Source of the DNA: Parapristionchus giblindavisi
Lineage: Eukaryota; Nematoda; Chromadorea; Rhabditida; Diplogasteridae
Direction: 5' to 3'
Assembly: GCA_943737045.1 (NCBI GenBank)
Contig: CALSFV010000298.1
Coordinates: 1-64,000 of the forward strand
DNA: 64,000 nucleotides
Part shown: piece by piece, positions 62,490-64,000 of the stretch
How the letters are laid out: the number at the start of each line of letters is the position of its first letter
How positions within the stretch are numbered: the first letter of the stretch is position 1
The notes under the pieces: model-generated
Seen by the model: the letters and a program-made list of their open reading frames with translations, nothing else
Told to the model about the DNA's origin: nothing
The model's database searches: none
Made by a program: the position numbers and the translations under genes

Positions 62490-64000
62490 TGTTCAACATG
62501 GGAACGTGCAAAATACTCAGAATTTTTTGCTCTTTCGTTTGGTATATGACACGCTGGGTCTAGCAGAAAATTTTTCATTTCAGGTAATCTTTTGGTCTTA
62601 TCAGAGTGAAAGCTACTTTTGTACTTTGGGCATTGTGGAATCAACACAAGGCTACAGTTTGACATGAACTGAAGTGTAGATTATTCAGAATTTTTTGCTC
62701 TTTCACGTGGTATATGCTACGATAAGTTTCGATAAAGCATTGACGTGTCACGAATTCTTTATTGCCAAAAATGCATAATTCAATTTTGTTAATTCGGCTG
62801 AAGTGGCCGTTGTTCAACATGGGAACATGCAAAATACTCAGAATTTTTTGCTCTTTCGTTTGGTATATGACACGCTGGGTCTAGCAGAAAATTTTTCATT
62901 TCAGGTAATCTTTTGGTCTTATCAGAGTGAAAGCTACTTTTGTACTTTGGGCATTGTGCAATCAACACAAGACTACAGTTTGACATGAACTGAAGTGTAG
63001 ATTATTCAGAATTTTTTGCTCTTTCACGTGGTATATGCTACGATAAGCTTCGATAAAGCATTGACGTGTCACGAATTCTTTATTGCCAAAAATGCATAAT
63101 TCAATTTTGTTAATTCGGCTGAAGTGGCCGTTGTTCAACATGGGAACGTGCAAAATACTCAGAATTTTTTGCTCTTTCGTTTGGTATATGACACGCTGGG
63201 TCTAGCAGAAAATTTTTCATTTCAGGTAATCTTTTGGTCTTATCAGAGTGAAAGCTACTTTTGTACTTTGGGCATTGTGGAATCAACACAAGGCTACAGT
63301 TTGACATGAACTGAAGTGTAGATTATTCAGAATTTTTTGCTCTTTCACGTGGTATATGCTACGATAAGTTTCGATAAAGCATTGACGTTTCACGAATTCT
63401 TTATTGCCAAAAATGCATAATTCAATTTTGTTAATTCGGCTGAAGTGGCCGTTGTTCAACATGGGAACGTGCAAAATACTCAGAATTTTTTTGCTCTTTC
63501 GTTTGGTATATGACACGCTGGGTCTAGCAGAAAATTTTTCATTTCAGGTAATCTTTTGGTCTTATCAGAGTGAAAGCTACTTTTGTACTTTGGGCATTGT
63601 GGAATCAACACAAGATTACAGTTTGACATGAACTGAAGTGTAGATTATTCAGAATTTTTGCTCTTTCACGTGGTATATGCTACGTTAAGTTTCGATAAAG
63701 CATTGACGTGTCACGAATTCTTTATTGCCAAAAATGCATAATTCAATTTTGTTAATTCGGCTGAAGTGGCCGTTGTTCAACATGGGAACGTGCATAATAC
63801 TCAGAATTTTTTGCTCTTTCGTTTGGTATATGACACGCTGGGTCTAGCAGAAAATTTTTCATTTCAGGTAATCTTTTGGTCTTATCAGAGTGAAAGCTAC
63901 TTTTGTACTTTGGGCATTGTGGAATCAACACAAGACTACAGTTTGACATGAACTGAAGTGTAGATTATTCAGAATTTTTTGCTCTTTCACGTGGTATATG
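62490..64000 (+). repeat. Segment repeated from 44-45 kb, second copy
   Basis: Carries the same ordered rare variants as the first copy, including the HindIII-forming AAGCTT near 63,046 and ATTGTGCAATC near 62,953. A related but incomplete version is at 58.3-59.1 kb (GGGAACATGC, seven-T, five-T, GCATAATAC, without GTGCAATC and AAGCTT). The match to the first copy begins after the CCGCTGTT copy near 62,488 and continues to the window end. Confidence 0.85.

Larger units (their letters stand above)
38709..64000 (+). repeat. 321-bp satellite array, right part
   Basis: The same 321-bp monomer continues in the same orientation and phase for about 79 copies after the transposon, up to the window edge. 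The first partial monomer (from 38,709) completes the one broken at 37,327 once the 3-bp target duplication is removed, so both parts are one array. This part mixes several variant types: copies with GGTAGTC and a shortened T-run, copies with ACGTACAAAAT, copies with CCGCTGTT and copies with GCATAATAC. They are arranged in 2-, 3- and 5-monomer higher-order units. No gene is seen; recurring short open frames are repeat by-products. Confidence 0.98.

Noticed and set aside
1..64000. CRISPR array or bacterial repeat region
   Set aside because: The units are 321 bp with no spacer/repeat division, and there are no cas or other bacterial genes.
1..64000. Telomeric repeats, rDNA spacer or 5S clusters
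   Set aside because: No short telomere-type motif arrays and no rRNA-like sequence are present in the monomer or the insertion.

Overview
The window is almost entirely satellite DNA. A 321-bp AT-rich monomer is repeated head-to-tail about 195 times on one strand from end to end. One 1,381-bp DNA transposon with long terminal inverted repeats (TIRs) interrupts it at 37,328-38,708. The array runs off both window edges, so its real length is unknown. The scale and layered higher-order structure point to eukaryotic heterochromatin, plausibly pericentromeric or centromeric. I see no prokaryotic genes, operons, rRNA or functional tRNA. The species cannot be named from this sequence; an invertebrate animal is a guess only.

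Monomer. Each 321-bp unit is an ancestral dimer. Two half-units of 168 bp (71-238) and 153 bp (239-391) begin with the same roughly 37-bp block (32 of 37 identical) and show weaker similarity beyond it. Most monomers carry one EcoRI site (306-311 in the first monomer), one CACGTG palindrome in the second half, and a motif at 25-41 matching 7 of the 9 core positions of the mammalian CENP-B box. Because 321 is divisible by 3 and copies are nearly identical, the same 61-65 codon open frames recur throughout. They are by-products of the repeat, not genes.

Layout. 1-16.0 kb: family 1, often alternating two variants (GATAAAG/GAGAAAG). It includes an indel-rich monomer (4.93-5.08 kb), a diverged island (5.29-5.83 kb) and a 3,863-bp tandem duplication marked by an 11-bp insertion. 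16.0-37.3 kb: family 2, with alternating 642-bp dimers, a 3,851-bp tandem duplication, a run of one monomer type (25.1-26.3 kb), and later 961-, 963- and 1,284-bp units. 37.3-38.7 kb: the transposon. 38.7-64.0 kb: mixed families with 641/642-, 963- and 1,604-bp higher-order units, a 61-bp internal duplication, and a segment near 44-45 kb that reappears at 62.6-64 kb.

Transposon. It has perfectly bounded 393-bp TIRs with three mismatches, a 3-bp target duplication (TCA), a hairpin and a tRNA-like A-box/B-box segment inside each TIR, and a 595-bp interior with no recognisable transposase and at most a 65-codon fragment. It is probably non-autonomous. Nothing here is a multi-gene system. The interest lies in the array's recent duplication history, its possible centromeric role and this fold-back element.
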